A stretch of DNA of 64,000 nucleotides from Ceratodon purpureus (Eukaryota; Streptophyta; Bryopsida; Pseudoditrichales; Ditrichaceae). Location of the stretch: the NCBI GenBank assembly GCA_014871385.1, contig CM026424.1:2607131-2671130 (forward strand), in the 5' to 3' direction. The position numbers were made by a program, and so were the translations under genes. This document shows positions 60,601 to 64,000 of this stretch, piece after piece. The notes below the pieces were generated by a model, which saw only the letters and a program-made list of their open reading frames with translations, did no database searches and was not told where the DNA came from. Positions within the stretch are counted from its first letter, which is position 1. Each line of letters begins with the position of its first letter.

Positions 60601-63253
60601 ATGCCTTGTCCAGTAGGACCTCACAGCCCATGGTTTCTAAGGCGGTCCGGAGGAGCTCCTGCTCCTCCTCGTCGGCCGGCATCAACGGCATGACCCGTTG
60701 TACCCTAACCAACTGTCCTTCCTCCGCCGGTTCCTTCCCCTTTCTACCCATTCTGCTAAGTCCTCCTCACCGTCACTCCGGTAACACCTGCACGCACGAT
60801 CCTCACCACAATCTCTCGCCTAACGGAAACACTTCCGTCTCACCGTCTCTCTCCTACCGTCCAACCCTAACTGCGCCCTTCGCCGTGGAACACAAGGACC
60901 CAGCGTGCCACAAAATGACAAAAAGAAAGGAGGAGCACGGCTGTTCTTCCTCCTTTTATACCTGCCCTCACGCCCACCCGTTCGTAGCTCATCATGACGG
61001 ACGGTCGTAGCCCTTCATCATTGGACGGTCGCGACCGGCGGCGTTTTAATGGTTGCAGCCACTCTCCCCGCGTGCATTGTACCTTTTGGTGGTTATCCTT
61101 AAGTCTGCAGTGTCAGGGTTCTGTTACACGGACGGTGGTCTCTCTCCTCCACCGCAGACGACCGGATCTCACCCGGCTGACCTTCCGGTTCTCTTATTTA
61201 TTCGGCCAACCGTCTTAACCGGTTGTTTCACTTATCGACCTAGTACTTCCGTATTTCTAACATAAAATTTTTAAATTTTTATCATTTTCCTACCGGAATT
61301 AGTATACCGTGGAAATCACTTTCCACATGCTGCTACTGGTGGATTTGGATTTCATGATTCTTCGGTAAGTTTCTCTTTCCTTAGTTTCGCAAGTCTGGAT
61401 TTCCAGATTCTTTAGTTCATCTTGTTCCCCAGTTGCTAGCATGAACAGGAATAAGGAATTGTGGTTTTATTTTATGGTGTGCAAGAACTTGATAGTAGAG
61501 ACACTGTTTCAAGAATACCAAAGAAATAGAAAACATGATAGTGTTTTTAACTCTTGAGGTGATTTTTCATTCCATTGGTGTTCAACTAATTCAATGGATT
61601 GTGAATTAGCAGGTGCACGCCACATGCACTACTGATAGTCCAGCTGCTCGAAGAAATCATGATTCTTCGGTAAGTTTCTCTTTCCTTTGTTTTCTTTTAT
61701 TTTATTTCTCATATGTATTCTTTGTTGCACAATTTTAATTTTTATTAACTTTTGTTTTGTTTTTTAATTTCCAGCAATGTAATACAGGTCTCACTGGAAA
61801 AGAAAACATGGAGCCTCCAGATAATGTTGTGATTCTCTCGTCAGATGATGAGCAGCACGAAGTTCCTTCCAGAAATCAACATTCTTCAACTCTGGTGATC
61901 CCACAGTTTTCTTACTGCGATGGTGATGTTGTACATTTTCAGTACCTTGTACTATGTTAATTTGGACACTAGTTTGCTTGCGATTTGGACACTATGTTAA
62001 TTTGGACACTAGTTTACTTTAGCTCTAAGTCTGTTGATAAACATTCACGTGAATATGAATAGTTTGTTTATGAATAGTCTGTTGTTTAACATTCACGTGT
62101 TTGGTTGGGGCTTCAGGTGAATGTTAAACTTGAGTATCCTCCCGACAAAAGAAACGAAGTGGCGATTGAACAATCACATATTCAACAGTCACCTATTCAA
62201 CAGTCACCTATTCGTAGAAGTATCAGTTCAGTTGTATTTGAGCCTCAATTCAATAGAATTCAGCCTCGAATTGCAGGCCGATTTGCACCAAATTCTTCTC
62301 AGGTAACATTCTGTTGAACTACATGAATGTTCTAAATTTGAGTTAGATATGTTCTGTTTGGGTTTAAGTCACAGTTGGCAATTCATTGTGCAAATTCTGC
62401 AAACAATTGAGCAAGCTTTCATTGTGGTAAATTAATTGTTTAAGAGGTTGTATCATACAGTGTTGATCTGTAGGTAGAGTTATGAAGCTGGGGTTGAGCT
62501 GGTTTGCTGTTGTGTTTGTTTTATGGTTAGGTTTTAATAATTTGGTATGTGTGTTATTTGCAGCCTGGATATGGTGGTGTTAATAGACAAATTGGTGTTC
62601 AGCTTCCTCCTCTTCCAGGGGTTTCACCTGTGAAAAATTGGCGCCCCATACCCCCGCAATTTCAACGGTACCGTGATTTGGGTCGGCATGATCCTAAGCT
62701 TCCAGTTTATATTTCACCTACTAAACCTGTTCAGATTGTCAAACCGGTTGCCAAACAAGGTGGTCTTGATGCACGTAATGGAGAAGATATTGAATATCAT
62801 GTGGAACATCCGGTTTCATCTGCACCACTTGCCGCTGTTGCTATTTCAGAGTATCATGTGCAACATCCAGTTTCACCTGCACCACCTGCTAATGCTTGCT
62901 TTGATGACAATCGAGAATTTGAGGAAGTTTTATTCCAGCATATGGATAAAATTGAGAAGACTCTTATCCAGAATGTTTCTAAAGTACCTCCAAGTCCTCA
63001 GGAATCGGTTCCTACTACTTCCATTGCAACTGAAGGCTCTCTAAAAGCTATTGGAGTTGGTCCTGAGATTGCTGCAGGGGATTTGCCTTCGCCTGATGGT
63101 GGTAATCAACTTGGTATCGTCGTTTCTTCTACAGATGCTCCGTCTTCTACAGATGCTCCGAATCAGCGTTCTGGTATAACCGTGAAGAATTTCAATCTCA
63201 ACATCATGAATATTCGGGATTTTGAAGAAGTTTGGAAGATAATAAATACGTGA
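57630..63253 (+). CDS. Downstream exons of the recombinase gene (SIM-bearing tail), interrupted
   Basis: After the TAA at 57627 the same frame stays open (FTKFKDAVTEEYHKKQLG) to 57828, where a 3.5-kb insertion begins; the exon resumes at 61333-61364. Further phase-0 exons: 61613-61669, 61775-61894, 62117-62302 and 62564-63253 (TGA). All have GT-AG borders. 61775-61894 encodes NVVILSSDDE, a SUMO-interacting motif followed by acid residues. VKLE at the 62117 exon start and VKVDE in 57630-57828 match SUMO-acceptor consensus. The last exon is Pro/Val-rich with two YHV.HPVS.AP repeats. Whether the tail is still made depends on bypassing the TAA and the insertion. It could alternatively be a separate gene. 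Confidence 0.55.
57829..61327 (-). mobile_element. 3.5-kb retroelement-like insertion inside an exon
   Basis: The element starts TGTAGCACG and ends TTTCCACA, flanked by a 5-bp duplication TGCTG (57824-57828 and 61328-61332). Deleting the element and one TGCTG joins the exon in frame. Base composition (CCGG-rich) differs sharply from the host gene. The only coding region is the minus-strand gag-like frame. No terminal direct repeats, reverse transcriptase or integrase were seen, so it is a non-autonomous or truncated derivative. Confidence 0.75.
59087..60751 (-). CDS. Gag-like / plant transposon protein, with internal TAG
   Basis: ATG at 60751; 406 codons to a TAG at 59533-59531, after which the same frame stays open for 147 more codons to 59087. 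The N-terminal region (TAQLWRETYGFKNSGEVS, DITNPEARRVVGFMNPIFHP, KWASVFIGAMIGEF, YRHKGLLSPKEIREYDE) resembles the putative plant transposon/gag-like domain seen in many bryophyte and angiosperm retroelement proteins. An acidic stretch (DQDDDDDVIEV), basic Pro-rich linker and a coiled-coil (EKYRERNQKLEQEVFDARKD) follow; the part after the TAG is Pro-rich. No zinc knuckle or enzyme domain is visible. The stop may be a simple nonsense mutation or a readthrough site. Confidence 0.6.
61353..61387 (+). repeat. Exon-end duplication (copy at 61658-61692)
   Basis: CATGATTCTTCGGTAAGTTT and following bases recur about 305 bp downstream. Both copies end an exon with HDSS and carry the same splice donor. 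Confidence 0.7.
61951..62015 (+). repeat. Tandem repeat, 40-bp period x 2
   Basis: ACTATGTTAATTTGGACACT and AGTTT occur twice, 40 bp apart, in the intron before the 62117 exon. Confidence 0.85.
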
Positions 63254-64000
63254 ATCTGAGTGTCTGTAGTGGTGAGTATTTGTCGTTGCTTTTGAAAGTT
63301 TGTTGATGTTTTTTTTTTAATAGTACATTATCATTTCTTATTGTGAATAGGATTGCACAATAAATACTAACAGTTATGTAAATTTGGATAATTGTTCAGG
63401 TTTTTATCATTGTAGTTGCAGTAGTTTGAGACTTGAAGAGTTGAAGACAACCTGATGCATTGGTGAAATTCAGAGACTTGAATTGTATCATGGTTAGCTT
63501 TGCCATGGACAGAAAGCCATAATATAGTTTGCATATAGTTAGAACATATCTGCAGACATTTGCATGACTTTATGTGATAAACTATATTGCAGACATTACA
63601 TAAACTTCGATAAATTTTCACGGTACTGTGAGTTGACAAAGATGAGAATTGTTGTGCTCAAAGTCACTTTCGCTCAGCTAAGTATCACGGTATCTAATGT
63701 AGTTTCTTGGAGTTATCCTTTCGAAGTTTGCATTTGCATCTATGGTTGAGTAGATGCAGCTCGTTTAGCTGCTAGACTGTGGATGCTTGTGATAGTCCAA
63801 TTCGAGTCCACTTGTCCGGATTGGTTAAATTGATCACTTGTCCGGATTAGCATCTCCATTCCTTCTGGTTTGTAGAGCATTTAGTTATGCGAATAAGATG
63901 TGCTGAGTTTAAAGTGCCACAGGTCTTGGTTCGGATTGACAACTAAAACGACGTTGTAGTGGGCTTAAGTGAATAAGCCATGTTGAAGTGCTCAGCTCAT
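63254..64000. other. 3' flank, no gene recognised
   Basis: A short direct repeat CACTTGTCCGGATT occurs near 63809 and 63835. No coding signal is seen. Confidence 0.4.

Noticed and set aside
60156..61010. 284-codon plus-strand frame over the gag-like gene
   Set aside because: It is antisense to the better-supported minus-strand frame and has Ser/Pro/Arg composition typical of a shadow frame.
57829..61327. CACTA-type DNA transposon reading of the insertion (CACGAC...CCGTG ends)
   Set aside because: Proposed 3-bp duplications did not match, whereas TG...CA ends with TGCTG duplications match and restore the host frame.
57829..61327. Paired long terminal repeats
   Set aside because: No direct repeat longer than about a dozen bases links the two ends; only a weak inverted similarity (CGGTTGGCCGAAT) was seen.

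Overview
The window looks like nuclear DNA of a land plant, most probably an early-diverging one (bryophyte grade). Two chloroplast light-harvesting (LHCII/Lhcb) genes, a two-B3-domain protein gene, plant-type GT-AG introns, a Stowaway-like MITE, a Mutator-like element and a piggyBac transposase support this. The species call is inference; nothing in the sequence fixes it.

Layout. 1-11 kb is GC-richer: a multi-exon piggyBac transposase gene with a complete acidic triad and Cys-rich tail (1468-5731), unresolved small ORFs, then a three-exon gene with two B3 DNA-binding domains (8690-9909). 11-17.5 kb is AT-rich repeat DNA containing a 102-bp MITE and a tRNA-like SINE module. 19.5-23.5 kb holds two tandem Lhcb genes of 267 codons whose second exons are identical at every base. 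24.5 kb carries one stranded importin-beta exon.

27.7-41 kb is a transposon complex. A 7.65-kb Mutator-like element (28634-36285) is bounded by inverted termini ending in 7-bp tandem repeats and by an 11-bp target-site duplication. It carries two genes head to head, both 5'-truncated: a broken transposase/SWIM reading frame and a broken gene resembling a permuted amino-methyltransferase. A second, more decayed copy of the methyltransferase-like gene follows at 38.9-40.2 kb. Between them lies a nest of inverted repeats studded with the perfect palindrome CTCGGATCCGAG. 41.7-46.3 kb is a nearly perfect inverted repeat with 1,969-bp arms.

48-55 kb carries an RRP36 (rRNA-processing) pseudogene with one nonsense codon, a strong 50-bp-arm hairpin and an FtsH fragment. 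55.6-63.3 kb holds a Crypton-like tyrosine-recombinase gene with an N-terminal AT-hook and downstream exons carrying a SUMO-interacting motif. A 3.5-kb retroelement-like insertion, with TG...CA ends and a 5-bp duplication, sits inside one of its exons; removing it restores the reading frame exactly.

How the parts relate. Only the Lhcb pair, the B3 gene and possibly the piggyBac and recombinase genes look functional. Much of the rest is mobile DNA or gene fragments, consistent with a transposon-dense nuclear region. Coordinates of exons come from splice consensus and frame continuity read by eye; no alignment or database search was run.
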